Below, one piece after another: positions 18,662 through 30,413 of a DNA stretch of 64,000 nt (position 1 is the stretch's first letter; every line of letters starts with the position of its first letter). Under the pieces are notes generated by a model. That model ran no database searches and was not told the origin of the DNA. It saw nothing but the letters and a program-made list of their open reading frames with translations. This stretch comes from Pseudomonadota bacterium. GTDB lineage: Bacteria > Pseudomonadota > Gammaproteobacteria > Acidiferrobacterales > Acidiferrobacteraceae. Location of the stretch: the NCBI GenBank assembly GCA_021785035.1, contig JAJYGP010000071.1, positions 1 through 64,000 on the forward strand. The letters run 5' to 3'. Made by a program: the position numbers and the translations under genes.

Positions 18662-19389
18662 GACGCCCCGGCTCCTAAAGCGGAGGCCAACTCCGCGATC
18701 GCAAAGGTCTCAACCATGGCTACCCCGCGAAGCGCAAGCGCGCGCGCAAAGGCTGCGTCATCGACCTCGTACACCACGAGCGCGCTGCCCTCGTGCCCCA
18801 AGGGACCGCGCGCCGGTAGCCCGTCTTTGTCACAAAAATGGTATTCGGGAGCCAAGGACTGCACGCCCGCATTCATAAACTGCCGATAGCGCGTGGTCAC
18901 CACCCCGATCCGTGGCCAGAGTCCGCGCGCCGCGCGCAGCGCGGGAAGGGAAAAGGAGATCAACACGGTCTGGGCTAGGACCGGCTGCAAAACGCTGTAG
19001 GCGGCGGCAAGGACGGTCTTCGCACCAAAGCGCTTCACCGCTTGACGTTTGATTTCGACAAAGGCTGTGACCTGCGGGTGTCGGGCCAAAAAGGCGGCAA
19101 GATCGGCAAGGCTCGCCAAGGGATTGTCCTGGAAGCGGAGGCCGAAACGCTCCGGCCACGAGGCGCCGAGAGTCCGAATCGCCGCGTAGGGACGCTCATC
19201 TATCGTGCCGGGGACGCCGCATAAACGCAGGCAATCGTGGTCGTGGAACAAAATTGGCACTCGGTCGGACGTCAACTGGACATCGACTTCGACATAGCGC
19301 GCGCCCGCCGCAACCGCGGCCTCTAAAGCAGCGAGGGTGTTTTCGGGGTAGCGATGGGCATAGCCGCGATGGGCAACCAGTTCGACCAT
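18658..19389 (-). CDS. Glycerophosphodiester phosphodiesterase
   Basis: A 243-residue GDPD-family protein without signal peptide, so UgpQ-like and cytoplasmic. The N terminus has VAHRGYAHRYPENTLAAL, the first catalytic block. VEVDVQLTSDRVPILFHD, with the metal-binding Glu/Asp and a His, comes next. VTAFVEIKRQ supplies another metal ligand. The ATG at 19389 is chosen because it puts the catalytic HRG at the usual distance; an upstream start adds an unconserved tail. The enzyme would hydrolyse glycerophosphodiesters from lipid turnover to glycerol 3-phosphate, the substrate of the overlapping GlpD-like enzyme. The two form an obvious pathway pair. Confidence 0.9.
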   Translation of the reverse strand: MVELVAHRGYAHRYPENTLAALEAAVAAGARYVEVDVQLTSDRVPILFHDHDCLRLCGVPGTIDERPYAAIRTLGASWPERFGLRFQDNPLASLADLAAFLARHPQVTAFVEIKRQAVKRFGAKTVLAAAYSVLQPVLAQTVLISFSLPALRAARGLWPRIGVVTTRYRQFMNAGVQSLAPEYHFCDKDGLPARGPLGHEGSALVVYEVDDAAFARALALRGVAMVETFAIAELASALGAGAS

Positions 19390-20083
19390 TAATGCCTTAC
19401 CTATGGTCCACAATACACTCTCACCACCGAAGGCGGGGGCCTGCGGGCGAGCCGTACGCTACACCCAAGGTGCGGTTCTTTTCAATCAAAAACCCCTCCG
19501 CTAGTCTGAAAACGCCGCTGGCCGGATCCAGGAGCGACATCGGCGGCGAAGGGTTCCGCCCCGCCGGCCTCGGAAGGCGGTCTTTCAGGAACAAGATGAA
19601 GCCTGTCACCGAATCCGGCCAAAGAATGATTATTTATATCGTTGAGGTTGAGCGGCTTCGAGTTCAGAAAATTTGAAAATACCGCTATCAGGTCGCTTCT
19701 CAGGATAGGCTTGACTATCACAACGTTGATTTTATCTACTCAATTGAGCAGATGCGGGATGGTCACTATTACGTAGGTACAAGTGAATCAAAACATGGAT
19801 TTTCCGCAAGTGTTGGACGGAGTGGGGGAAATCGATGTCAAAGAATTGACAGCCTAATCTGTAAAATCTTATTGAATACGGGCGCGGCTCGTCGCAAACG
19901 AATCACGGTTTCTGTCGGATTCTGGGTAGCTTGTGTCTTCACCAGGCCAATCGGAATGACATGCTTCGCAATTCATCGGTTCTCTAGCTATGTCGTTAAA
20001 AAAATTGAAACCATAAAGCTTCAGTTACTGAAGACTTATGGTTCAAATGACATGCGGGAAGTGGCGTAACCCATTGATTTCTT
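19390..20083. other. Gene-free stretch, AT-richer part near tRNA-Phe
   Basis: No well supported gene. The part from about 19620 to 20080 is clearly lower in GC than the flanks. A plus-strand frame around 19714-19800 reads FIYSIEQMRDGHYYVGTSE, which resembles the N terminus of GIY-YIG nuclease domains. It then loses any similarity. This may be a decayed gene. It lies at the 3' side of tRNA-Phe, a common integration position, but no duplicated tRNA end was found. Confidence 0.4.
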
Positions 20084-20159
<76 letters not shown>

Positions 20160-20168
20160 GAAGCGCGC

Positions 20169-20197
20169 ATTAAAGCCGCTCGTCTCGGCCGCGTCAA
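20169..20197 (-). promoter_or_regulatory. Promoter of tRNA-Phe
   Basis: On the minus strand, TTGACG (-35, positions 20197-20192) and TTTAAT (-10, positions 20174-20169) are 17 bases apart. The -10 ends 9 bases before the tRNA 5' end. Both hexamers are one to two bases from consensus and the spacing is ideal, so this is a credible sigma-70 promoter. Confidence 0.75.
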
Positions 20198-20428
20198 GGC
20201 TCGCCCGGCCCGGGCTCGTCCGTTGCGTCGCTTTTTGGCGTTTCGCGGGCTTCCGGGGGGACGCCCACCAAGAGATGCTCGCGCGCCCCCTTATAAGACC
20301 TGGGTAATGTGCGGGACCGCAGTTTCCTGCGCAAGATGGTCTTCGCTGATCGCGATGAGGTGTAGCCGATCTCCCGTGTCCCCATGCGCCCTCGGCCTCT
20401 CTCGAGAAGAGGCGGGGCCCGCAAAGCT

Positions 20429-20458
20429 AAACTTGTGCTCGACAAACTTGTGCTCGAC
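20429..20458. repeat. Perfect 15-bp tandem duplication
   Basis: The unit aaacttgtgctcgac occurs twice in direct succession (20429-20443 and 20444-20458). It lies in the gap of about 350 bases between tRNA-Phe and the radical SAM gene, about 50 bases before that gene's start. The rest of this gap (20198-20428 and 20459-20509) holds no gene I can support. The repeat may be a slippage product. Confidence 0.7.
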
Positions 20459-20509
20459 AGGAGGATGGCGTTGGCGCACAGAAGACCCTAATTGCCGTAT
20501 GATGACGGG

Positions 20510-21886
20510 ATGCGCATTCTTCTCATTAGCCCGTACGAACTCGGTCGTCAGCCATTTTCTTTGGCACATCCAGCGGCGCTTCTGCGGGCCTGCGGACACA
20601 GTGTGGTCCTGGCCGACCTCACCTTGCGATCGATGCCATGGGAAACCCTGGCCCAGTTTGATCTTATCGGCATCGCGCTTGGTATGCATACCGCGACCCG
20701 CATTGCGATCAGTCTTTTGCCTAGAATGCGCACCAAGGCCCCCGCCGCTCGGCTTGTATGTTACGGCCTTTATGGGCCCCCAAACGCCGAAACCCTAAAA
20801 AATTACGGCGTGGATGAGGTGCTGGGCCCCGAGTTTGAAAGCGAACTGTTGGGGCTTTTGGCCCACCCCGAAACGCCTGCGGGGGTATCTGCGCGGGTCC
20901 GGTTCGTGGTTCCGGATCGCGCCGGATTGCCGGCCTTAAGCGGTTATGCCCACCTCATACTTCCTGGAGGCGCGCGCAAAACGGTAGGCTTTGTCGAGGC
21001 CTCGCGGGGCTGTAAGTACCTCTGCCGCCACTGCCCCATTGTGCCGGTATACGAAGGCCGCTTCCGCGCCGTCCCGCCCGAGGTCGTCATTGCTGACGCC
21101 GCACAACAGATTGCGCAGGGGGCCACCCACCTATCGTTTGGGGATCCGGATTTTTTGAACGGGCCGACCCACGCCCTCAGGATACTGAAGGCCGTACACG
21201 AAAACTGGCCGACCGTAACCTTCGACGCCACAGTCAAGATATCGCACATCCTGGCCTACGAAGACCTCATGCCGCGCCTCTCTAAGTACGGCTGCCTGTT
21301 TCTTACAAGCGCTGCGGAATCATTTGACGACAGGGTGCTCGGGCTTCTCGACAAAGGACATACCGCCCAAGATATCGCCCGGGCCGTACATATTACCCGG
21401 GCATCCGGCATAGCGCTCACCCCCACCTTCGTACCCTTCACCCCGTGGACAACGCTCGAGACCTACCTTGAACTTCTGATCCGTGTACGCGACCTCGCCT
21501 TGATCAGTAGCATCACGCCGATCCAGCTCGTCATTCGCCTGCTCGTGCCAGAGGGGTCCTATCTTTTTCGGATTCCTGGTTTTCGAGAACGGGTCGGCGG
21601 ATTTTCGGGGGAGATGTTGGGGTATCCGTGGACCCATACCGACCCGCGCGTCGACGCCCTACAAAACCAAGCCCAACGCTGGGTCGAGAAGAGCGAGGCC
21701 GAAGGGCGAGGGCGCTTTGAGACATTCAGCGGGCTTTGGTCGTTGGCGCACGAGTCGCTAGGACGAGAGGCGCCGGCACTCACAGGCGAGCAGGCCGGGC
21801 CGACAAGCCCGCACCTTTCGGAGCCCTGGTATTGTTGCGCGGAACCCACCGCGGCCCAGCTTGCGGGCTGCGCCGTAGGCGGCTAA
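20510..21886 (+). CDS. CUAEP/CCAEP-tail radical SAM protein (cysteine form)
   Basis: A 458-residue radical SAM protein with an N-terminal B12-binding-like alpha/beta domain (MRILLISPYELG onward). The cluster motif is CKYLCRHC (CX3CX2C) at residues 168-175. The C terminus carries EPWYCCAEPT, the tail that defines the CUAEP/CCAEP family. In some members the first Cys of that tail is selenocysteine. Here it is a TGT codon, so this is the cysteine form. The ATG at 20510 is chosen because the B12-like fold begins directly there. Function of the family is not known to me. A dienelactone hydrolase gene follows after 42 bases and may be linked. Confidence 0.85.
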   Translation: MRILLISPYELGRQPFSLAHPAALLRACGHSVVLADLTLRSMPWETLAQFDLIGIALGMHTATRIAISLLPRMRTKAPAARLVCYGLYGPPNAETLKNYGVDEVLGPEFESELLGLLAHPETPAGVSARVRFVVPDRAGLPALSGYAHLILPGGARKTVGFVEASRGCKYLCRHCPIVPVYEGRFRAVPPEVVIADAAQQIAQGATHLSFGDPDFLNGPTHALRILKAVHENWPTVTFDATVKISHILAYEDLMPRLSKYGCLFLTSAAESFDDRVLGLLDKGHTAQDIARAVHITRASGIALTPTFVPFTPWTTLETYLELLIRVRDLALISSITPIQLVIRLLVPEGSYLFRIPGFRERVGGFSGEMLGYPWTHTDPRVDALQNQAQRWVEKSEAEGRGRFETFSGLWSLAHESLGREAPALTGEQAGPTSPHLSEPWYCCAEPTAAQLAGCAVGG

Positions 21887-21928
21887 AGAGAGCGTTTTCT
21901 TAAAACACCACACCATCAAGGAGGGAGC

Positions 21929-22651
21929 GTGGACAATAAGAAGAGCGGCACCTTTATCGACGAGTCCGGAGTCAAAGGATATTTGGCGAAGCCGGCAGGC
22001 ACGCCGGCCCCCGTTGTTATCGTTTTTATGGAGATCTGGGGCATAAACGACCATATCCAGTACGTGTGCGAACACCTTGCCAAGATAGGCTTTGCGGCGT
22101 TCGGGCTCGACTTTTATGACGGGGCTGTTTTTTCGCCTAGCGACATAGAGGGGGCTATCGCGAAACTCAAATCGCTTGGCGATCAGGCGATTATGGCCTC
22201 CCTGGGGCGGGCCGTGGATCACCTAAAGACACGGACGGACGTGAGAGGACAGGGGATTGGCGTCATGGGCTTTTGTAATGGCGGGCGCCTCGCCTTCCTC
22301 GCCGCCAGCAGCTACCCGCGGGACATACGCGCGGCGGCCTGCTTTTACGGTGGGGGCATAGACAACCCTCAGGATCGCTTGGGGCGGACGTCCCTATTGG
22401 CCACAATCCCCCGGATCGAGGCCCCACTGCTGCTCTGTTACGGGGCCAAGGACGCCTCGATCACGCCCGAGGAGCATGGACGCATCAGCGCGGCCCTCAG
22501 CCAAGCGAACAAGCGCTACACGCTGAGCGTCTTCCCCAACGTGGGTCATGCGTTTATGGATCGGCCGGATCCCGCCGAAAAGGTGGCAACGGAGGAGGCC
22601 TGGCAGATGACAAGCCGCCTGTTCGCCGGTCTCAGGAGCGGGGGGCGCTAG
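21929..22651 (+). CDS. Dienelactone hydrolase family protein
   Basis: A 240-residue alpha/beta hydrolase of the DLH family. The nucleophile Cys is in MGFCNGGRLAF in place of the usual Ser motif. An acid is expected in CYGAKDASITP and the His is in NVGHAFMDRP, completing the Cys-Asp-His triad. The start is GTG, preceded by AAGGAGGGAGC, a very strong ribosome site that decides it. Family members open dienelactones in chloroaromatic degradation, but many act on other esters or lactones, and no aromatic pathway is nearby. The intergenic spacing of 42 bases from the CCAEP radical SAM gene allows co-transcription. It converges on yggX. Confidence 0.9.
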   Translation: MDNKKSGTFIDESGVKGYLAKPAGTPAPVVIVFMEIWGINDHIQYVCEHLAKIGFAAFGLDFYDGAVFSPSDIEGAIAKLKSLGDQAIMASLGRAVDHLKTRTDVRGQGIGVMGFCNGGRLAFLAASSYPRDIRAAACFYGGGIDNPQDRLGRTSLLATIPRIEAPLLLCYGAKDASITPEEHGRISAALSQANKRYTLSVFPNVGHAFMDRPDPAEKVATEEAWQMTSRLFAGLRSGGR

Positions 22652-22667
22652 GCGCGATATTATGATG

Positions 22668-22943
22668 TTATTTGGTTCCCGGGGGCTTGAAGCCCTCGGG
22701 AATAGCCGAGCCCTCGCCGAAGAAGTAGCCCTCCATCTCCTTTTCCAAAAACTTGCGCGCTTTCGGGTCCATGGGGCTTAAGCGGTATTCGTTTATGAGC
22801 ATCGTTTGGTGGGCCAACCACTGTTGCCATGCCTCTTTGGAAACGCCCTCGTAAATGCGTTTGCCGAGCTCGCCCGGGTAGGTCGGGTAATCGAGGCCTT
22901 CGGCTTCCTTTTTGAGCTTCACACACAACACGGTTCGACTCAT
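22668..22943 (-). CDS. yggX: Fe(2+)-trafficking / oxidative damage protection protein
   Basis: A 91-residue YggX. The start [20 protein letters not shown] is the invariant N terminus of the family, with Cys7 conserved. Later blocks [29 protein letters not shown] and EMEGYFFG complete the domain. YggX protects Fe-S proteins such as aconitase and MutY from oxidative damage and is thought to move iron. It is the standard downstream partner of mutY, as here (4-base ATGA overlap), which ties cluster protection to an Fe-S glycosylase. A longer upstream reading of the frame is not conserved. Confidence 0.96.
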   Translation of the reverse strand: MSRTVLCVKLKKEAEGLDYPTYPGELGKRIYEGVSKEAWQQWLAHQTMLINEYRLSPMDPKARKFLEKEMEGYFFGEGSAIPEGFKPPGTK

Positions 22944-23950
22944 GTGGTCTCCAAGAACTGGTTGACAAGGCGCCTGACCGGGGCCGGCATGCCGGGCTCG
23001 GCCGCGCACCGCTGATACCACATCATATCGCGGTTCTCGGATGCGCAGGTACCTATGTTCGTGAGAAGCACCGGCACCGGGGTGATAGATAGGGCGAAAT
23101 GGGTAAAGACATGACGCAGAACTGCGCCGGGCGCGCCGGGCGCGGCCTCAAAACCGAGCGATGCCAAATAAGGGGTAAGGTCGGGGAGGGTGGGACACTC
23201 CGGGAGGCTCCAGAGACCACCCCACACCCCGCTCGCTGGGCGGCGCAGAAGAAGCAGGCCAGCGTTCGCTTGGTAGATAAGGGCCATGACGACCGAACGC
23301 TCGGGCCGTGCGCGCCGGGCCGGCGGCGGCTCCTCGCCTTTAAACGAGCAAGCTGAGACCAACGGGCAGATGGAACACTGGGGGGCCTTTCGGCAAACGA
23401 GCGCACCAAGGTCCATGATCGCTTGGGTGTAGTCGGCCACATCGTGGGTCGGCGTATAGGCGCGGGCATGTTCCCACAGACGGCGTGTGGCCTTGGCGTC
23501 CCGGTCCGTGATGCCGTGATAGCGACTCAAGACCCGGCGGACATTGGCGTCGAGAATGGAGGCTGGTATCCCGAAGGCAAAAGCCAGGATCGCCCCGGCT
23601 GTGGATAAACCGATCCCCGGTAAGGCCAAGAGCTCGGGAAGAGTCTGCGGGAATCGCCCTTGATGCCTATCCATCACAAGCCGCGCGCTCGCATGGAGAT
23701 TGCGGGCGCGCGCGTAATAACCGAGACCGGACCAGAGCGCCAGGACATCGTCGAGCGGAGCCTGCGCCAGGGTCTCGAGGGTGGGAAAGCGCGCTCGGAA
23801 GCGTTCGAAATAGGGGCGCGCGGCGGTCACGGTCGTCTGCTGGAGCATGATTTCCGCAAGCCATCGCAGGTAGGGATCCGGAACCTGCCAGGGGAGATCA
23901 TGACGGCCATGACGCTGATACCAGGCGAGCACGCGACCGGTGAAATCCAT
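22940..23950 (-). CDS. mutY: A/G-specific adenine glycosylase
   Basis: A 336-residue MutY that removes adenine mispaired with 8-oxoguanine. HhH motif [19 protein letters not shown], then [13 protein letters not shown] with the catalytic Asp, are present. The C-terminal domain is the MutT-like recognition part. The ATG at 23950 gives the usual [20 protein letters not shown] start; a TTG six bases earlier is less likely. The Fe-S motif reads [16 protein letters not shown], that is CX5CX2CX5C, where the family pattern as I know it is CX6CX2CX5C. It follows the asmA-like gene after 2 bases and overlaps yggX. Confidence 0.95.
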   Translation of the reverse strand: MDFTGRVLAWYQRHGRHDLPWQVPDPYLRWLAEIMLQQTTVTAARPYFERFRARFPTLETLAQAPLDDVLALWSGLGYYARARNLHASARLVMDRHQGRFPQTLPELLALPGIGLSTAGAILAFAFGIPASILDANVRRVLSRYHGITDRDAKATRRLWEHARAYTPTHDVADYTQAIMDLGALVCRKAPQCSICPLVSACSFKGEEPPPARRARPERSVVMALIYQANAGLLLLRRPASGVWGGLWSLPECPTLPDLTPYLASLGFEAAPGAPGAVLRHVFTHFALSITPVPVLLTNIGTCASENRDMMWYQRCAAEPGMPAPVRRLVNQFLETT

Positions 23951-23952
23951 GA

Positions 23953-25848
23953 TCAATGGATTCCGAGAAAACTTTTGAGGCGCCCACCCAGACTTTTAAA
24001 CGCCGAGCCTAGGCCTTTATTGGAGCCGCTTAAGAGCCGGTTCAAGGAGATGGCGAAATGCACGTGGCCGATCGGCCCGCGGACGCGCACCGGCACCGTC
24101 AAACCACTCGGGAGGGTGACCTTCAAGAGGGTGTTCACCGTCTTCGTGGGAAGCAGCGTCAGGGTGCCCTGGCCGTGAACGGCCGCGCGCGAGGTATACA
24201 GCGAAAGCGCCTGGAGAGTCACGAGGCTATTCGCGATCGTCGCTTGGGCGTGCAAGCGAGTAAAGGCGGTGCCCGCTACCTTCTTCAGGCGATGCGGGCC
24301 CACGATTGCCTTCGGGTCTTTGGCGATAAAGTCGATGTCCAGGCCGCGCAAGGCACCGCGCGGCATATCGGCGGTGAGCCTTCCTGACGCGCTTTGTTCG
24401 ATCGGCAAGAGCGTGATGCCGGAGCCACGAAGATCGGTACGGGCATTTAGTAGCCCGGAAAACTCCGGGAACATATGAAGCGCGCGCAAGAGCGCGCCTA
24501 CGTGCACCTGAGAAATCCGGGCCGAAAGCCGCCAGGACAGCGGGCGGGCCGCCCTGAGCGCAAATCGCCCGGCGAAGGCCCCTCCATAGAGGTCCATCGT
24601 GAGCGGCTGTAACCGGATATGCCCAGCGTGTCCGCGCAGACCGGCGGAGACGCGAGTCAGGGTGAGACCGTGGGCCACTAGCCGGCCGATCGTCACGGTA
24701 CCAATGACAGGTAGGCTAAGGAAAGGCGAGGGGGTCTTGGTACCCGCGTGCGGGCGGCGTGGCCCCGGGAGCGGCCGGGGCGCCGGGGGCGCGGAGGGCT
24801 TCTGGGGAAGATAGGGCGCGAGGACCAAGGAGCTGATCGCGAGATGCGCTCGGTAGAGAAGCGGGTGCGCCAGGCGCACGACTTGGCCGGTGACGAGGGT
24901 TTGGTCGAAACGAATCGTGAACGGCGCCAAGGACAACTGACCGGGGCTCAGCGTGAAAGCAACTCGGCCAGAGGCGGTCCGCAGGGCCTTCGGGTCACTG
25001 GGCCTATAGGACAGCCCGAGCGCTGCGATGAGGGGCCGGGGGGCAAATGTGGGAACGCGCAGATGCCCGTGGGCCTTAAGCCCGGACCGGGTCTCCGTAG
25101 CCTGCACCGTACCCAAGGCCTTCAGGGTCGCGATCGAGATCCGAAACGGGTTCAGAAGAAGGCCTTTGTGCTGACGGATGGCGCGCGCTGAAAGTCGAAA
25201 CGGGAAGGGCCCGTGACCGGCTGTCTGGAGCGTGCCAGCGAGATGTATGGCCACCGGGCGTCCCGGCCGGATTTCCCCCAAACGAACATCGAAGTGACTG
25301 AGGATATCGCGGGCCCCGGTGTGTGCGTTGCGGTAAGTGACCGAGGCGTTTGTGACCGTAAGACCGGCCGCCCGGAGCAGGGCGAAGGCCGGGGCTTCGT
25401 GGGCCTCGGCGCGCGAGGCCTTTGTAGGCAAAGGCGACGTCTTCGGGGGCCGGATCAGAGAGGCCCAGTTTGTGTAACCAGCGGCATTCTCACGCAAATT
25501 CAGCTTAAGGCCGGTCACGACCACGCGCCGCAGAACGATGTGACCGGCTAGGAGCGGGAGGACGCGCACCTCGACTATCGCATCGTCGACCTGGGCGAGC
25601 GGTGTCTTGCCAAAGGTCGGGGCGTTTGCGAGCTCCGCACCATCGAGCCGAATACCGAGCCAAGGATAGAGGGACAAGCTGAGTCGGCCGATGGTCACGG
25701 GGCGGCCGCTTGCCTGAGAGAGAGTCTCCGCAATCTCGTTTTTGACCTTATTGAGGGCCACGATTCCAGGAAGCGCAGCGACAATCGCCAGGACCAAGAC
25801 GGTGGTGAGACTCAGCGCGAGGACAACGGTGCGGGTCTGTTTTTTCAC
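23953..25848 (-). CDS. AsmA-family protein
   Basis: A 631-residue AsmA-like protein. The N-terminal membrane anchor (TVVLALSLTTVLVLAIVAALPG) is followed by the AsmA signature SGRPVTIGRLSLSLYPWLGI. Then comes a long beta-rich periplasmic region with repeated short strands, and an AsmA C-terminal domain with VTLQALSLYTSRAAVHGQG. AsmA proteins help move phospholipids to, or maintain, the outer membrane. The GTG at 25848 is preferred because GGAAAGG lies 7 bases upstream of it. A TTG at 25902 would add a polar N-region. It is followed by mutY with a 2-base gap, so a shared transcript is likely. Confidence 0.88.
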   Translation of the reverse strand: MKKQTRTVVLALSLTTVLVLAIVAALPGIVALNKVKNEIAETLSQASGRPVTIGRLSLSLYPWLGIRLDGAELANAPTFGKTPLAQVDDAIVEVRVLPLLAGHIVLRRVVVTGLKLNLRENAAGYTNWASLIRPPKTSPLPTKASRAEAHEAPAFALLRAAGLTVTNASVTYRNAHTGARDILSHFDVRLGEIRPGRPVAIHLAGTLQTAGHGPFPFRLSARAIRQHKGLLLNPFRISIATLKALGTVQATETRSGLKAHGHLRVPTFAPRPLIAALGLSYRPSDPKALRTASGRVAFTLSPGQLSLAPFTIRFDQTLVTGQVVRLAHPLLYRAHLAISSLVLAPYLPQKPSAPPAPRPLPGPRRPHAGTKTPSPFLSLPVIGTVTIGRLVAHGLTLTRVSAGLRGHAGHIRLQPLTMDLYGGAFAGRFALRAARPLSWRLSARISQVHVGALLRALHMFPEFSGLLNARTDLRGSGITLLPIEQSASGRLTADMPRGALRGLDIDFIAKDPKAIVGPHRLKKVAGTAFTRLHAQATIANSLVTLQALSLYTSRAAVHGQGTLTLLPTKTVNTLLKVTLPSGLTVPVRVRGPIGHVHFAISLNRLLSGSNKGLGSAFKSLGGRLKSFLGIH

Positions 25849-25934
25849 GAGCCAGCCTTTCCGAAAAAGGCTGAGTGTAGGGTTCGATCGGGCGCTCTGC
25901 AATCGGACCGGGTGCGGGTCATCGAAGAGGGGGG

Positions 25935-26008
25935 TGGAGCGGGTGAAGGGAATCGAACCCTCGCTATCAGCTTGGGAAGCTGAAGTTCTACCATTGAACT
26001 ACACCCGC
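25935..26008 (-). tRNA. tRNA-Gly (CCC)
   Basis: A 74-nt minus-strand tRNA. Acceptor stem GCGGGTG pairs with CACCCGC, followed by T-CCA that is genome-encoded. The anticodon loop is TTCCCAA, so the anticodon is CCC (glycine). The T arm is GGTTCGATTCC. The D arm GTTCAATGGTAGAAC is standard. It sits upstream of the AsmA-like gene on the same strand and divergent from thiS. Confidence 0.95.
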
Positions 26009-26070
26009 ATAGCACATGGCGCAAAGAGGCCATACAATATACAACCATCTGAGGGATTGCACCATTACTT

Positions 26071-26271
26071 ATGATTATCTACGTGAACGGGGCGGAGCAA
26101 GCCTTGAACGGGCCCGTGGCGCTGACCGCCTTGCTGGGCGACATGGGCCTTGGCGGAAAGCGGGTGGCGGTCGAGGTCAATCGCGAGATCGTTCCGCGCG
26201 CACAACACGACAGCTATCTTTTGCAAGACGGGGACCGCGTTGAAATCGTTCAGGCCATCGGAGGCGGGTGA
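26071..26271 (+). CDS. thiS: Thiamine sulfur carrier protein
   Basis: A 66-residue ubiquitin-like protein ending in IGGG, so with the terminal Gly-Gly that is adenylated by ThiF and becomes a thiocarboxylate. It begins MIIYVNG and includes the [12 protein letters not shown] strand typical of ThiS. Its start follows tRNA-Gly by about 60 bases on the opposite strand. It donates sulfur to ThiG for thiazole formation. The next gene, thiG, starts on the last base of its stop, giving translational coupling. Confidence 0.96.
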   Translation: MIIYVNGAEQALNGPVALTALLGDMGLGGKRVAVEVNREIVPRAQHDSYLLQDGDRVEIVQAIGGG

Positions 26272-27062
26272 TGCAGAAAGACAAACTTGACCGCTGGCAG
26301 GTCGCCGGTCTGACATTCTCGTCACGGCTGCTGGTCGGGACCGGTAAGTACAAGGATACGACCGAAACTCAGCAGGCCATAGAGGCAAGCGGCGCCGAGA
26401 TCGTGACGGTTGCGGTGCGGCGGACGAATATTGGGCAAAATCCTGGGGAACCGAATCTGCTCGATATTTTGTCGCCGGAGCGTTACACCATTCTTCCCAA
26501 TACCGCCGGCTGCTATTCGGCGGAAGAGGCGGTGCGGACGTGCCGCTTGGCGCGTGAACTGCTAGATGGGCGCGCGCTTGTAAAGCTTGAGGTTATAGGC
26601 GATCGGACTAGTCTTTTCCCCGACATGGTGGAGACCCTTAAAGCAGCGGAAACTTTAGTTTCTGAGGGTTTCGCGGTTATGGTCTATACGACCGACGATC
26701 CGGTGGCCGCGAAGCGCCTCGAGGCGATCGGTTGTGTCGCGATCATGCCCCTGGCCGCCCCCATCGGCTCTGGGCTCGGTATCCGTAACCCGCTCAATAT
26801 TCGCCTTATCGTCGAACAGGCCCGAGTGCCAATACTTGTAGACGCCGGGGTGGGTACGGCCTCAGATGCCGCCATCGCTATGGAGCTCGGTTGCGATGGC
26901 GTACTTATGAACACGGCAATCGCCGGGGCGGGCGACCCGGTGTTGATGGCAAGAGCCATGCGCAAGGCCGTCGAGGCTGGGCGGGACGCGTTTTTAGCGC
27001 AGCGCATGGCCCGCAAATGGGGCGCTGACCCCTCATCGCCCCTGACTGGCCTGATCACATGA
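26271..27062 (+). CDS. thiG: Thiazole synthase
   Basis: A 263-residue TIM-barrel thiazole synthase. It condenses DXP, dehydroglycine (or equivalent) and ThiS-borne sulfur into the thiazole phosphate of thiamine. Clear signatures are [37 protein letters not shown] with the Schiff-base Lys, and [21 protein letters not shown]-like text near the end (here [20 protein letters not shown]). The ATG at 26271 overlaps the thiS stop (TGATG). A GTG three bases earlier is possible. Together with thiC it marks a thiamine prototroph. trmB follows with an ATGA overlap, a frequent proteobacterial order. Confidence 0.97.
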   Translation: MQKDKLDRWQVAGLTFSSRLLVGTGKYKDTTETQQAIEASGAEIVTVAVRRTNIGQNPGEPNLLDILSPERYTILPNTAGCYSAEEAVRTCRLARELLDGRALVKLEVIGDRTSLFPDMVETLKAAETLVSEGFAVMVYTTDDPVAAKRLEAIGCVAIMPLAAPIGSGLGIRNPLNIRLIVEQARVPILVDAGVGTASDAAIAMELGCDGVLMNTAIAGAGDPVLMARAMRKAVEAGRDAFLAQRMARKWGADPSSPLTGLIT

Positions 27063-27709
27063 CAGTCGAGCTCGCGCCGCGGCGGCGGGTACGCAGTTTT
27101 GTGCGTCGCGAGCGCCCCTTGAAAGCGGGGGCTATAGCGGCCTATGACCGGTTGTGGCCGCGCTTCGGGCTTTCTGAAGCCACATGGGCCGATCTCGGGC
27201 GGGATCAAGAGGTGGTTCTTGATATCGGATTTGGTGATGGTGAGGCCTTACTTACCATGGCCAAGGCCGATCCGAGGCGACACTATGTTGGGGTCGAGAT
27301 GTACCGCACGGGGATCGTGAAGGTCATGCGCGCCCTGGAAGAGCAGAGCGTAAGCAATGTTGGCTTGATCGAAGGTGACGCTCAGGCGGTCGTAGCCGGG
27401 ATCGCGGACGCGCGGATTGATATGGTCTTGATCTTTTACCCCGACCCGTGGCCGAAGGCCCGCCATCATAAGCGGCGCTTGGTGCGCAGCCCCTTCCTGG
27501 CGGAGATCGCGCGCATCCTGCGGCCCGGCGGACTTTTACACTTCGCAACCGACTGGGCACCCTACGCCGAGGAGGTCGCAAGCCTGGTCGGCCAGCACCC
27601 CGACTTCCGGGAAAACAGCGAGGGGCGAGGGGACCGGCCGGTAACTCGATTCGAGCGACGCGGACAGAAGCTCGGGCACGACGCCCGCGATTTGCGCTTT
27701 CAGCGCCGA

Positions 27710-30413
<2,704 letters not shown>

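Noticed and set aside
20223-20798. 191-codon plus-strand frame overlapping the radical SAM gene
   Set aside because: Different frame from the strongly supported radical SAM gene, no similarity, no start signal.
21820-21886. Selenocysteine in the radical SAM C-terminal tail
   Set aside because: The tail codons are TGT TGC, so both are plain cysteine; no in-frame TGA is present there.
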